A DNA stretch of 64,000 nucleotides from Candidatus Sumerlaea chitinivorans (GTDB lineage Bacteria > Sumerlaeota > Sumerlaeia > Sumerlaeales > Sumerlaeaceae). Each line of letters opens with the position of its first letter. Positions within the stretch are counted from its first letter, which is position 1. The stretch lies in NCBI GenBank assembly GCA_003290465.1, contig CP030759.1:846672-910671 (forward strand), in the 5' to 3' direction. Both the position numbers and the translations under genes were made by a program. Shown in pieces: positions 15,866 to 25,062 of the stretch. A model generated the notes under the pieces. The model made no database searches, was not told the origin of the DNA, and worked only from the letters and a program-made list of their open reading frames with translations.

Positions 15866-17911
15866 TCACCGCGAAACTCCAAGCTTGCGGGCGTGCTTAA
15901 GCAAAGCTTCTCCCGCCTCTTCTGCGGAAATTAGAAGCATAGCATAGTTTTCTGGAAGACCTGTCTGTTCGAGAGGCGATAGATACTGAATTGGGGAACG
16001 AATAAACCCATGGAGCTCGCGATCGAACCATGCTCCCCACCTTGTTTCAGAAACAGCTCCGTAGAGTGTAAACGTTGGGGTTTGGCACGCGTAGGCGATG
16101 TGTTTGGGGCCGCTGCATGGACCGATTGCAAGCTTGGCATGAGCAATGAGGGAGATGAGTTGTGTCAGACTGATGCCACAGGCATTGGTTGCATGTTCGT
16201 GGCCGAGCTCCTTCACGAGTTCTTCGGCGATGTCGCTTGCCTGAAGGTTGCCAATGAATACGCTGTGTAACCGGAGTTTGTCGCGGCAGATCTTTCCCAG
16301 ATATGCCCAACGCTCTACTGGCCATCGTTTCATTTCCAAGGCAGTATCGACGTGGAGTGTAGCAAATCGCTGCCCCCGCAATTGCGGGTAAACCGATGTA
16401 AGCTGCTCCCAAACCTCTGGATCCGGCGAAAGTCGGGGGGGTTGTAGCTCGCCTACGAGCGGCCAGAGACTAACGAGATTGAGTAAGTTCAGGTGCTCAT
16501 GGACGTCGAAACGTTTGTGAACGCGATGCGCTGAAAGAAAATAGTCACTGACCTTCGAAAACCCTACATCCGTGTCAAAAGTAATACCACGTGTTGAGAG
16601 GATGTTGCGCCAAAGATTCCGTGAACCGAAATGGTAGTAGGGAACGAAATTGAGCTGGCTCGCACAAAGTGCGTAGCGCTGGACTTCGGCTTCGTTGGCC
16701 GGATCGGTCGAAATAATTTGGATGCGGGGATCTGTGGTTCGGAGTATTTCAGGAAAAGCTGTCCAGACAACGATGTTGGCATGAGGCCATGTTTCGGCAA
16801 GGAGTCTGACCACTGGCTGAAGAAGGACGGTGTCGCCCAAGTAGGTCGGCGCTGCGATAAGTAGGTGTCGGGGCGGATCGGGGATTGCCAATTTCGGCCT
16901 AAAGGCACGCTTTGCTCGCAAACGGATCACGCCGACCTCATGACGCAACGCACGACACACGCCCTCAACGATCAAAGAATCCAGTCTCTCCTTGCTTGTG
17001 GCTTGAGCGGCCGTGGCATGCTTTGCGAGAGCGAGTTGGCGTGTCGCCCACACATACTGCTCCGAGCACTGAGCGGGCTTTGACATCCATTGCCACGGTC
17101 GGAGCCAGAGCTGAGTTGCGATTCGAGATCCTTCTATCGCTGCATGCCGGGCAATCTCCTTATTGGGGAAGCGTTTCCCCGCTGCAGCACCGTCCATTTC
17201 CGCCCGCCGGATAACATAACGCCACAGGATACGCTCAGCGGGAACCTTGTGAAAAACGATCTGCCGTAGGTCTATATGAAGGCGCCAGCCGCGGCGACGC
17301 GCTTCAAACCACCATTGCGCGTCCTCTCGACCCGCGAGATATTGCTCATCGGGGCCCATAGAGGTTGGCATGGGGGCAAACGGTAGCATCTCAAAAAGGT
17401 GCCGGTGGGCCGCCAAGTTTGCCGTTGCGGGATAGCAATCATCTTGCCGCCGAACAAGGCCGCGAGGGGACATGCCAATTGTCCATGCAAATTCGCCGCT
17501 CCACCATCGTGGGTAGGCGTAGAGCTTCCCGGGCAGGACCGGCCCACCGACCGCCTGAAAATGGGTAAGGTTGTGCTTGATTCGTGCAATCCAATCGTGG
17601 GCGGGAATGCAGTCGTCATCAGTGAAAGCGATCCAGGAACCTTTTGCTTCCTGTACAGCAAAATTCCTCGCGGTCGCAAAATCTGCTTTGGAATCAGGCA
17701 CGACCGTAAATCGCACGGGCGGGGGGAGGGTGGAGAGCCATGCAACGGTGCCATCGTTGGAACCCGTATCGCAAATTAAGATTTCATCACCGGGAGCAGT
17801 ATGGGGCAGCAAGGCGGCAATGCACTCGCGGAGAATGTCCAAGCGATTGCGTGTAAGAATGATGATTGAAAGTTGAATTTCGGGAAGGGACGGGACCACT
17901 GCAAGTTCCAT
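15866..17911 (-). CDS. GT2 glycosyltransferase-GT9 heptosyltransferase fusion
   Basis: A 681-residue bifunctional envelope-glycan enzyme. Residues 10-290 are a GT-A fold family 2 domain (LSIIILTRNRLDILRECIAA, CDTGSNDGT, FTDDDCIPAHDW for sugar-nucleotide and metal binding). From about 346 a GT9 domain begins (HLLIAAPTYLGDTVLLQPV) and ends with ALGPCSGPKHIAYACQTPTF, close to ADP-heptose:LPS heptosyltransferases. Both appear complete. The gene follows another GT2 gene by 5 bp and is followed after 115 bp by the phosphatase gene, so the fusion probably acts in LPS or capsule synthesis at the inner membrane face. Confidence 0.85.
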   Translation of the reverse strand: MELAVVPSLPEIQLSIIILTRNRLDILRECIAALLPHTAPGDEILICDTGSNDGTVAWLSTLPPPVRFTVVPDSKADFATARNFAVQEAKGSWIAFTDDDCIPAHDWIARIKHNLTHFQAVGGPVLPGKLYAYPRWWSGEFAWTIGMSPRGLVRRQDDCYPATANLAAHRHLFEMLPFAPMPTSMGPDEQYLAGREDAQWWFEARRRGWRLHIDLRQIVFHKVPAERILWRYVIRRAEMDGAAAGKRFPNKEIARHAAIEGSRIATQLWLRPWQWMSKPAQCSEQYVWATRQLALAKHATAAQATSKERLDSLIVEGVCRALRHEVGVIRLRAKRAFRPKLAIPDPPRHLLIAAPTYLGDTVLLQPVVRLLAETWPHANIVVWTAFPEILRTTDPRIQIISTDPANEAEVQRYALCASQLNFVPYYHFGSRNLWRNILSTRGITFDTDVGFSKVSDYFLSAHRVHKRFDVHEHLNLLNLVSLWPLVGELQPPRLSPDPEVWEQLTSVYPQLRGQRFATLHVDTALEMKRWPVERWAYLGKICRDKLRLHSVFIGNLQASDIAEELVKELGHEHATNACGISLTQLISLIAHAKLAIGPCSGPKHIAYACQTPTFTLYGAVSETRWGAWFDRELHGFIRSPIQYLSPLEQTGLPENYAMLLISAEEAGEALLKHARKLGVSR

Positions 17912-17916
17912 GGCAA

Positions 17917-18873
17917 TCAGTCCTCGTATTCCGGGCAGAGTTCACCATGATGTGCAAACTCGTGAAAGATCTCAGAGTCGCTTCTTTGAATCAAAGGTGC
18001 TCGCCGGGCCCTTTCTTTCTCAATGTCTGTTAGGCGGCGCGTGGCTGCACAAAATGCCCGAAAATCTATCCAACTTTGTCGGCACGCCATGGAGAGATCC
18101 TTCGGGAGCCTGCGACACGTGGATTCGATGGATGCTCGATCCGTAAAGTTGAGCCACTGAAACAGGAAGTAGTTGCGTTTGCGGACATGCGATAAACGCC
18201 GATGCCCGTATGCCCGTAGCATGGAGCCTTGGCCAAGGTGGCTTCCTAATGCCCGTGGATTATACAATAATCGCCATCCGGCTTTGAGTGCGAGGTAGGA
18301 AATGTCGTAGTCTTCCCAATATCCGGGCGCGAAAAGGTGATGAAATCCCCCAAGGCGCAAGAACTCATTGCGCCGCATCGCGCACGAGCCCCCCTGAAGA
18401 AACATCGTCGGGCCTGCAGCTTTGGAATCCTCGTAGCACAGGACGAAGCGCCCGTCCACCAGACGTCCACCCATGTTGACGTGGTTTGGGGTGGAAGTGT
18501 ACCACTCAACAGTTTTGCCTGAAACGCCAAATAGATCGGAGCTATTAAGTAGGGGCTCAATGAGTTCAGAGAGCATACCTTCTCGGGGTATGAGGTCATT
18601 ATTCAGTAAGACGATGAATTCACCGCGTGCTATTTGTGCGGCGCGATTCACGGTAGCTCCGAACCCCATATTCACAACATTTCGTTCGACAGAGACCTCC
18701 GGCCAGCGCTGTTCTATCTCGTCGGCACTCCCATCGCTGCTTGCATCATCCATGACGATGATTTCGTGATCGAGCTTGGTCATACGCGCGCTCAAAACGG
18801 TCGCGGCAACACATCGGCCCAAAAACGAGCCACCATTCCAGTTAGGAATTATCACAGAAAAGCAGGGCGCCAT
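17917..18873 (-). CDS. Family 2 glycosyltransferase (rhamnosyltransferase-like)
   Basis: A 318-residue GT2 enzyme: FSVIIPNWNGGSFLGRCVAA at the N terminus, VMDDASSDGSADEIE, ARGEFIVLLNNDLIPREGML (the Asp triad for metal) and GSCAMRRNEFLRLGGFHHLF further on. This is the Wbb/rhamnosyltransferase type that adds sugars to cell-surface polysaccharide. ATG 18873 was chosen since the enzyme starts there; the longer open frame reaches into mutY. It runs divergently from mutY, 16 bp apart, and is cotranscribed with the GT2-GT9 fusion. Confidence 0.88.
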   Translation of the reverse strand: MAPCFSVIIPNWNGGSFLGRCVAATVLSARMTKLDHEIIVMDDASSDGSADEIEQRWPEVSVERNVVNMGFGATVNRAAQIARGEFIVLLNNDLIPREGMLSELIEPLLNSSDLFGVSGKTVEWYTSTPNHVNMGGRLVDGRFVLCYEDSKAAGPTMFLQGGSCAMRRNEFLRLGGFHHLFAPGYWEDYDISYLALKAGWRLLYNPRALGSHLGQGSMLRAYGHRRLSHVRKRNYFLFQWLNFTDRASIESTCRRLPKDLSMACRQSWIDFRAFCAATRRLTDIEKERARRAPLIQRSDSEIFHEFAHHGELCPEYED

Positions 18874-18889
18874 GGTATGAACTATCACA

Positions 18890-20041
18890 ATGGCGTCAGA
18901 GGTGCTTGTCAACGATCCCCGCGCGAGGGCGAAGCTCTCACAGTGTTTGCGATCGTGGTACCGGCAGCATGCGCGCAAGCTGCCGTGGCGCGATACCACG
19001 GATCCCTACGCAATTCTTGTGTCTGAAGTCATGCTTCATCAGACGCAGGTGAACACGGTTCTTCGCTATTTTGAACGTTTTATGCGGAAGTTTCCGACAG
19101 TACATTCTTTAGCAGAAGCGTCGTTAGAAGACGTTATGAAACTGTGGGCGGGGCTGGGATATTACCGACGCGCTAAGCTTCTACACGCCGCAGCTCAGAA
19201 GATCTGCGCTGAATTTCGGGGAAAGGTCCCTCCTTCAATAGCCGACTTGCAGCAAATTCCCGGCATTGGCCGCTATACCGCTGGAGCAATTGCGAGTTTT
19301 GCTTTCGGAGTGCGTGCCCCGATTGTGGAAGCGAATTCGATGCGCGTGCTTCAACGGGTATTTGCGCGGCAACTTGCCTCGGAGATTACACGAGAGTCAC
19401 GACTTTGGGACCTTGCTGAGCTACTCCTTCCTGTGCGAAACGTTCGTGAGCACAATTACGCGATTATGGAATTAGGCTCGTTGGTGTGTAGTCCACATGA
19501 GCCGAACTGTGAGGAGTGTCAGATTCGGTTGTGGTGTGATGCGTACGAGTTCGGGCGGCCTGCCGAGATTGGTCGGGGGAATCTTCGGTTGCCGAAGGTT
19601 GATGTCCACTTTATCACCTTGGCATATCTTGCCGGACAAGATCTCCTACTCCGCCGGATCCCTGAGGGAGAGTGGCATGCCGGCACTTATGGCCTGCCAA
19701 TGGTCAGAGTCGAGTTTCCGAGTCATGGCGTCGCGGATGAGCAATGGGTTTGCAGTTTTGTCCACGGGGTGAAGCCGTATAGCTTGCAGCATATCGGGTG
19801 CTTTCGATACTCGGTAACGCGCCATCGAGTCTTTTCTCATCTGTGGCTAATTCGCCTTTCCCTTCCATGCGCACCTTCTGTTTTGCTAAATGAAGAGGAG
19901 GCTTCCGCTTTTTGGATTCCCTTGCCTAACGTCACGAACTTGCCCTTAGGTTCTCCTCATAGACGTATGGTGGAAAACGTGGTGCGTGTCACGGCGGAGG
20001 AAAAAAGCAATGGCCGCGGACAAGAAACTCTCGATTCGTGA
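18890..20041 (+). CDS. mutY: A/G-specific adenine glycosylase with altered active-site residue
   Basis: Removes adenine paired with 8-oxoguanine. It has LPWRDTTDPYAILVSEV with catalytic Glu46, the helix-hairpin-helix LQQIPGIGRYTAG, a [4Fe-4S] cluster site C-x6-C-x2-C-x5-C (CSPHEPNCEECQIRLWC) and a C-terminal NUDIX-like domain with the FSH loop used to recognise oxoguanine. Two positions differ from E. coli: the catalytic Asp138 context (LDGNVKRV) reads VEANSMRV here, so Glu147 takes its place, and QQTQV reads HQTQV. The family assignment is secure, but activity may differ. The 3' end overlaps hprK by 32 bp. Confidence 0.93.
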   Translation: MASEVLVNDPRARAKLSQCLRSWYRQHARKLPWRDTTDPYAILVSEVMLHQTQVNTVLRYFERFMRKFPTVHSLAEASLEDVMKLWAGLGYYRRAKLLHAAAQKICAEFRGKVPPSIADLQQIPGIGRYTAGAIASFAFGVRAPIVEANSMRVLQRVFARQLASEITRESRLWDLAELLLPVRNVREHNYAIMELGSLVCSPHEPNCEECQIRLWCDAYEFGRPAEIGRGNLRLPKVDVHFITLAYLAGQDLLLRRIPEGEWHAGTYGLPMVRVEFPSHGVADEQWVCSFVHGVKPYSLQHIGCFRYSVTRHRVFSHLWLIRLSLPCAPSVLLNEEEASAFWIPLPNVTNLPLGSPHRRMVENVVRVTAEEKSNGRGQETLDS

Positions 20042-20981
20042 ACTGTTGGATAGCTGTTCTCAAGACATGGACCTGGAACTTGTCGCTGGTGAGAGGGGGC
20101 TCCAAAACGTGATTCGGACAGCGGAGATTACGCGACCGGGCTTGGCATTTGCTGGTTTTTACGATGTGTTTGCCTATGATCGTATTCAGATCATTGGCAA
20201 CACGGAGATGTCCTACTTGCGAAGTCTTGGCCAAGAGGAGCGCCAAAATCGGTTAGACCGCGTTTTCCAATTCAAGATTCCGTGTTTTATCGTCACCAAC
20301 GCGAATCCGATTCCTAAGGACTTCATGGAAAAAGCAGAGTTGTACGGTGTGCCGCTATTACGGACTACGCTGATGACGACTCGCCTTGTCAGTCATCTCA
20401 ATGCGTTTCTCGAGCGCTTTTTTGCACCAGAGATTGGAGTGCACGGGGAACTGCTCGATGTTTACGGTATGGGACTGTTGATTCTCGGTGCGAGTGGGGT
20501 TGGAAAAAGTGAGGCCGCGTTAGAGCTTGTCGAGCGTGGGCATCGCCTCGTGGCAGATGACTATGTGTGGCTTCGGCGACTCTCAAAGTATGAGATTGTT
20601 GGGCGAAGCGATCAAAATATCCGCTACATGATGGAGATTCGTGGCTTGGGATTGCTGAATGTGGAAATGATGTTTGGTGTGGCCTCGGTCGTTGAGGAGA
20701 AACGCGTGGACCTTGTTGTTCAACTTGAGCGTTGGGACGAGTCGCGAGAATACGAGCGGCTGGGGCTCGACGAGCGATACCACATCTTTTTTGACGATGT
20801 GAAAATCCCTGAGTATATCATCCCAGTGCAGCCAGGTCGCAACATCTCACTGCTGCTCGAGATGGCAGCGTTGTCCCAGCGTTTAAAAAATGCGGGGAGG
20901 CATCCGGCAGACACACTCGAAAGGCAACTTATTGAGAGGGTGAATGCAGAATCAGCTGAGGGGCAAGATCGCGAGCCGTGA
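20010..20981 (+). CDS. hprK: HPr kinase/phosphorylase
   Basis: Phosphorylates and dephosphorylates Ser46 of the PTS carrier HPr in response to metabolite levels. The 323-residue protein shows the N-terminal domain, Walker A GASGVGKS followed by EAALELVERGHRLVADD, and the K/P signature EIRGLGLLNVEMMFG. ATG 20010 was chosen because GGAGG at 19996-20000 precedes it by 9 nt and the usual KKLSIRELL N terminus begins there; an upstream start at 19986 lacks a site. It overlaps mutY at its 5' end and the SpoIID gene at its 3' end (GTGA), so the three are cotranscribed. PTS enzyme I is at 28.4 kb; HPr itself is not seen. Confidence 0.95.
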   Translation: MAADKKLSIRELLDSCSQDMDLELVAGERGLQNVIRTAEITRPGLAFAGFYDVFAYDRIQIIGNTEMSYLRSLGQEERQNRLDRVFQFKIPCFIVTNANPIPKDFMEKAELYGVPLLRTTLMTTRLVSHLNAFLERFFAPEIGVHGELLDVYGMGLLILGASGVGKSEAALELVERGHRLVADDYVWLRRLSKYEIVGRSDQNIRYMMEIRGLGLLNVEMMFGVASVVEEKRVDLVVQLERWDESREYERLGLDERYHIFFDDVKIPEYIIPVQPGRNISLLLEMAALSQRLKNAGRHPADTLERQLIERVNAESAEGQDREP

Positions 20982-22300
20982 GCGGACGCGTAGCCAAGAG
21001 CCTAAAGCAGGACTTGCTCAGGCGAGTGTTCTTGTGGGTATTCATTGCGCTTTTTTTGAGTAGCCTACCGGCATCACCTTTCTCATTCGGTGGCGCCGTC
21101 TCTTCAAAGCAGCTGTTTCCTCAGCAACCGCCGTCTTTCGTTGGGGTTGGTTTAGGGAGTGTAGCAAGCGTGGCTGTCGAAACGGTCGGTGCGGTGAGAG
21201 TTGTCGTGGACGGAAATACAGTTTTAGACAGCCCATTTGTACCGCAGCTCACTATTTCCCAGCGGATGAATGGGTTAGTCGTCATGATGGGGGATAGGGA
21301 GCTCGCGCGCGGTAGGGAGGTCAAGATTCTCCCAACGGCGATGCACCAAGCCAGCCTGAAGTGGAAAGGGTGCCCATACTACGGTGCGTTTGAATGCTCT
21401 TTAAGGGGAAGTTCGGTTCAACTCATCAATGTGGTACCACTCGAAGATTACGTGCGCGGAGTTGCACAAGCTGAGATCGGAGATGCGCCGATCGAAGCGG
21501 TGAAAGCGCAACTCGTGGTTATTCGATCGGAAGTGATTCACAAACTCAATCTTCGACGCCACGCGGCTGAAGGTTTTGATTTTTGTACGGACAATCATTG
21601 CATGGCTTACCGCGGTGCAAAGGATGAAAATCAAAACTTGATAGAGGCAAGTCGTGCGACCGCTGGACTCGTCCTCACAAATCGCAACGGGGTTTTGGAT
21701 GCCGTTTTTCATTGTGTTTGTGGTGGTGTGACCGCTGGTGCAGAAGACGTGTGGTCGAGTCCTGCTATTGAAGGACTAAGCTCTGTGTTGGATTGCTCTG
21801 GTAACCAGCAAGCGCCCGATCTATCGTCCGAGGAAGCCGCAACAAACTTTATCCTGAACCCACTGCGCGGATCATTTTGCGATTCGCAAAATGCCGTATA
21901 CCCTCGCTATGCGCAGAAGTATTTTCGATGGCGGAAGGAACTGAGTGGCGAAGAGCTGTCCAAGCTGGCAGGCGTTGGTCGTGTAACGGAAATTTTTGTT
22001 AAAGAACGTCGACGAAGCGGTCGCGTTCGGCGCCTGCAAGTGATTGGAGAGCGTGGGACACGCGTATTTGAAAAGGAACTCCCGATACGAAATGCATTTG
22101 GATTATGGAGTGGTTTGTTTATCCTGCAAGTCTACAAAGCAGGGGGATGGGTGCAACGAGTGGAATTTGTGGGAGCCGGTAACGGACACGGAGTTGGGTT
22201 ATGTCAGATGGGGGCTTGGTCCATGGCCCGGCAGGGCTACTCTTTCGAACGAATTCTCCAACATTATTACCCCGGTGCGCGCCTCCAAAAGCTTTATTAG
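20978..22300 (+). CDS. SpoIID/LytB-domain protein
   Basis: A 440-residue protein with an N-terminal membrane or signal helix (VFLWVFIALFLSSLPA). Its SpoIID/LytB domain is recognised by VVPLEDYVRGVAQAEIGDAPIEA, the CVCGGVTAGAEDVW segment and the C-terminal GHGVGLCQMGAWSMARQGY with HYYPGA. In Bacillus SpoIID is a lytic transglycosylase that strips peptidoglycan; similar domains occur widely in non-sporulating bacteria. The GTG start at 20978 overlaps the hprK stop by 4 bp, indicating translational coupling. An envelope peptidoglycan role is likely; sporulation is not implied. Confidence 0.85.
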   Translation: MSGRVAKSLKQDLLRRVFLWVFIALFLSSLPASPFSFGGAVSSKQLFPQQPPSFVGVGLGSVASVAVETVGAVRVVVDGNTVLDSPFVPQLTISQRMNGLVVMMGDRELARGREVKILPTAMHQASLKWKGCPYYGAFECSLRGSSVQLINVVPLEDYVRGVAQAEIGDAPIEAVKAQLVVIRSEVIHKLNLRRHAAEGFDFCTDNHCMAYRGAKDENQNLIEASRATAGLVLTNRNGVLDAVFHCVCGGVTAGAEDVWSSPAIEGLSSVLDCSGNQQAPDLSSEEAATNFILNPLRGSFCDSQNAVYPRYAQKYFRWRKELSGEELSKLAGVGRVTEIFVKERRRSGRVRRLQVIGERGTRVFEKELPIRNAFGLWSGLFILQVYKAGGWVQRVEFVGAGNGHGVGLCQMGAWSMARQGYSFERILQHYYPGARLQKLY

Positions 22301-22346
22301 AGAAATGCTTGAGGCGTGCGATCAACCGGAGGCGTTTTCATCTCCT

Positions 22347-22358
22347 GCCACATGTGGC
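22347..22358. repeat. 12-bp perfect palindrome between convergent genes
   Basis: GCCACATGTGGC lies in the 69-bp gap between the SpoIID gene and trpG, which converge. An outer pair ATTAGAG (22297-22303 region) and CTCTAAT could enclose it. It may help end transcription; no T-run is evident. Confidence 0.3.
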
Positions 22359-22369
22359 CTCTAATGCGA

Positions 22370-22942
22370 TTAGTGAGCTTTTTGAGACAGGAAATTTCGA
22401 AGGATCTGCTTACCGTGTGCGGTGAGGATCGATTCGGGGTGGAACTGAACGCCCCAAACGGGTAGCGTTTTGTGTTTGAGGCCCATAATCGTACCGTCCT
22501 CTGTCCAAGCAGTGATTTGCAGGCACTCCGGCAACGACTCGCGTTCCACAATAAGTGAGTGGTAGCGCGTCGCGATAAACGGTGAGGGAATCTGGTGAAA
22601 GAGCACATCATTGTTGTGGTGGATATCACTGGTTTTTCCGTGCATGACTTCCCGCGCACGAATTACTCGGCCCCCAAAAGCTTGCCCAATGGCCTGATGG
22701 CCTAAACACACACCGAGGATCGGTATCGTCTCCCCAAAAGTGCGAATCACATCCAACGAAATTCCAGCCTCGTTGGGGGTGCAGGGACCGGGAGAAATTA
22801 CGATATGTGTGGGGCTGAGCTGAAGAATCTCAGGGAGGGAGATGCGATCGTTTCGTGCGACGTGCAGCGTAGCCCCAAGTTCTCCAAGATATTGAACCAA
22901 GTTGAAGGTAAACGAGTCGTAATTGTCGATGACAAGGATCAT
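22370..22942 (-). CDS. trpG: Anthranilate/aminodeoxychorismate synthase glutamine amidotransferase
   Basis: The glutaminase subunit that channels ammonia to TrpE. The 190-residue protein begins [20 protein letters not shown] and has the class I amidotransferase nucleophile in [13 protein letters not shown], the [11 protein letters not shown] oxyanion loop and the His-Glu pair in [13 protein letters not shown] 22942 lies one base after the trpE stop, the reason for choosing it over a start 12 codons earlier. It could also serve folate synthesis (PabA), as is common when one amidotransferase is shared. Confidence 0.95.
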   Translation of the reverse strand: MILVIDNYDSFTFNLVQYLGELGATLHVARNDRISLPEILQLSPTHIVISPGPCTPNEAGISLDVIRTFGETIPILGVCLGHQAIGQAFGGRVIRAREVMHGKTSDIHHNNDVLFHQIPSPFIATRYHSLIVERESLPECLQITAWTEDGTIMGLKHKTLPVWGVQFHPESILTAHGKQILRNFLSQKAH

Positions 22943-22943
22943 G

Positions 22944-24428
22944 TTATTCCAGCCCCCGTTCGGCCAATTCGATGGCACGAATCATTGCACTCGCCTTGTT
23001 GATGGTTTCTTTGAATTCATTTTCGGGTATGGAATCCGCAACGATTCCCGCGCCGGCTTGGATGAACGCATCGCCGCCTTTCATTACGATGGTGCGAATC
23101 GTGATGCAGGCATCCAGATTTCCGTTGAAACTGAAGTAGCCCACTGCTCCTGCATAAGGTCCCCTTCGGACTGGCTCAAGCTCTTCGATAATTTGCATAG
23201 CACGGATCTTCGGGGCACCGGTCACCGTTCCCGCGGGGAACGCCGCAGCAAAGACGTCGTATGCATCCAGCCCTTGGCGGAGCTTCCCAACAACGTTCGA
23301 GACGATATGCATGACGTGCGAGTAGCGTTCGATGATCATCAGGTCGTCAACTCTTACGCTGCCGTACTCACACACCCGCCCGCAATCGTTCCTCCCAAGA
23401 TCCACCAGCATGATGTGTTCGGCTCGCTCTTTAGGGTCGGCCAGAAGTTCTCGTTCCAGCGCTATGTCTTCCTCTTTGGATTCGCCCCGCCGTCGCGTCC
23501 CTGCAATAGGACGTAATTGGACCGTGGAGCCGGTAAGCTTTACGAGGATTTCTGGGCTTGAGCCGGCTAAGCAGACTTGGCCAAAGTTGAGAAAAAACAT
23601 GTAGGGGGATGGATTGATCGCTCGCAGGGCCCGGTAAACGTCAAAGGGCGACGAAGATAGGGGAACCCGAAAACGTTGGCTAATCACCACCTGAAAGATG
23701 TCCCCAGCACGAATGTACTCCTTGCAGCGTTCAACCGTATTCTCGAATCCATCCTTGGTGAAATTCGATTCCAATCGAACGGGCACACTGTTTAGCGTTT
23801 GTTCGCTGATCTCGAGGGGACGGGCTAAGGCTGCGTGAAGGGCATTAATTCGTGCCACTGCCTCGTCATAAGCTTCAGATGCGGACGTGCGCTCATCAAT
23901 AAAGGCATTTGCAAGGATCCGGACCCGATGTTTTACGTGGTCAAAGATCAAAAGAGTGTCCGTGATGAGGAAAAAGAGGTCTGGCAGGTTCAAATCGTCC
24001 TCGGCGTGGTTGCCGATTTCTTCGAAGGCTCGCACAGCGTCGTAGGCAACGTACCCAACAGCGCCCCCGCAGAACGGCGGCAAGGCGGGGTCCGGAACGT
24101 AACGGTACTTGGCCATTAACCGACGAAGAGAAAAAATGGGGACATCATCCCGGAAGGATTCTTTGCGCCCCTGTGCATACTCGATCTCCACTTCATTTCC
24201 CTTGGCGCGAAACACGGCACGAGGACTGGTTCCCAGGAAACTATAGCGTCCGAGTGTTTCACCACCTTCCACACTCTCGAGCAGGAAGCTATAGGGAAGA
24301 TTTCCTACCTTCTTAAACGCACTCACAGGGGTTTCCATGTCCGCAAGAATCTCGCGGTAAACTGGAATCACATTTCCCCTTTGAGCTCGTTCCAAAAATG
24401 CAGATTTAGTAGGTTCGTACACGGTCAT
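22944..24428 (-). CDS. trpE: Anthranilate synthase component I
   Basis: Makes anthranilate from chorismate for tryptophan synthesis, with TrpG. The 494-residue protein has the N-terminal tryptophan-sensing motif LLESVEGGE and the catalytic chorismate domain ([51 protein letters not shown]). The LLES element supports TrpE over PabB. It sits between hisI and trpG on the same strand; the gap to hisI is 63 bp and no leader peptide rich in Trp codons was seen. Confidence 0.95.
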   Translation of the reverse strand: MTVYEPTKSAFLERAQRGNVIPVYREILADMETPVSAFKKVGNLPYSFLLESVEGGETLGRYSFLGTSPRAVFRAKGNEVEIEYAQGRKESFRDDVPIFSLRRLMAKYRYVPDPALPPFCGGAVGYVAYDAVRAFEEIGNHAEDDLNLPDLFFLITDTLLIFDHVKHRVRILANAFIDERTSASEAYDEAVARINALHAALARPLEISEQTLNSVPVRLESNFTKDGFENTVERCKEYIRAGDIFQVVISQRFRVPLSSSPFDVYRALRAINPSPYMFFLNFGQVCLAGSSPEILVKLTGSTVQLRPIAGTRRRGESKEEDIALERELLADPKERAEHIMLVDLGRNDCGRVCEYGSVRVDDLMIIERYSHVMHIVSNVVGKLRQGLDAYDVFAAAFPAGTVTGAPKIRAMQIIEELEPVRRGPYAGAVGYFSFNGNLDACITIRTIVMKGGDAFIQAGAGIVADSIPENEFKETINKASAMIRAIELAERGLE

Positions 24429-24491
24429 GGCTGTGTCCTATCGACATTTGCAGCCCAGAAATCGAGCGGACGACGGCGTGCTCGTCAGGCC

Positions 24492-24881
24492 TCATTTTTC
24501 ATAAACGGCTGAAGGATCAAAAACTTTTTCGCCATCTTCGATCCAACCCGAATCCGTAGCTTTCCGGTAGAAGCAGGAGCGGAACCCAGTGTGGCACGCC
24601 CCTCCTACTTGCTCCACCAGCAGTAAAATTGCGTCACCATCGCAATCAAGGCGTACCTCATGCACTTTCTGCACGTGTCCTGAGGACTCTCCTTTGAGCC
24701 ACAGTTTCTGCCGGGAGCGGCTCCAGTACCATGCGCGTTTCTCGACAAGGGTGCGCTCAAGCGCCTCGCGATTCATCCACGCAAACATGAGGACTTCTTT
24801 CGTTTGATAGTCCTGAATAGTAACGCCGACAAGTCCGTCCGCATTGAACCGGACTGCCTCAAAGAGATTTGATTCGCCCAT
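24492..24881 (-). CDS. hisI: Phosphoribosyl-AMP cyclohydrolase
   Basis: Opens the purine ring of phosphoribosyl-AMP in histidine synthesis. Conserved blocks are [46 protein letters not shown] and the zinc-binding [12 protein letters not shown]. It is the stand-alone form, without a fused HisE. ATG 24881 was chosen for the GGAG 9 nt before it and the usual N-terminal length. It leads the hisI-trpE-trpG group; no other his gene is present in the window. Confidence 0.95.
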   Translation of the reverse strand: MGESNLFEAVRFNADGLVGVTIQDYQTKEVLMFAWMNREALERTLVEKRAWYWSRSRQKLWLKGESSGHVQKVHEVRLDCDGDAILLLVEQVGGACHTGFRSCFYRKATDSGWIEDGEKVFDPSAVYEK

Positions 24882-25062
24882 GATGCATGACTCCGTATTT
24901 GTTGGGTTCATGTTTTGTTGTTGCCTTACAACTCGCTCGCACATGCAATGCGCACGAGGCTAAAGAAAAGAAACCTTTCTACGGTTGTAGAGTTTTGCCT
25001 TGTGGCAGTTTTTTCAAGGCAGTTAGGGAAACGGAAAGCTGAATCTAAACCAGAGGGACGAT

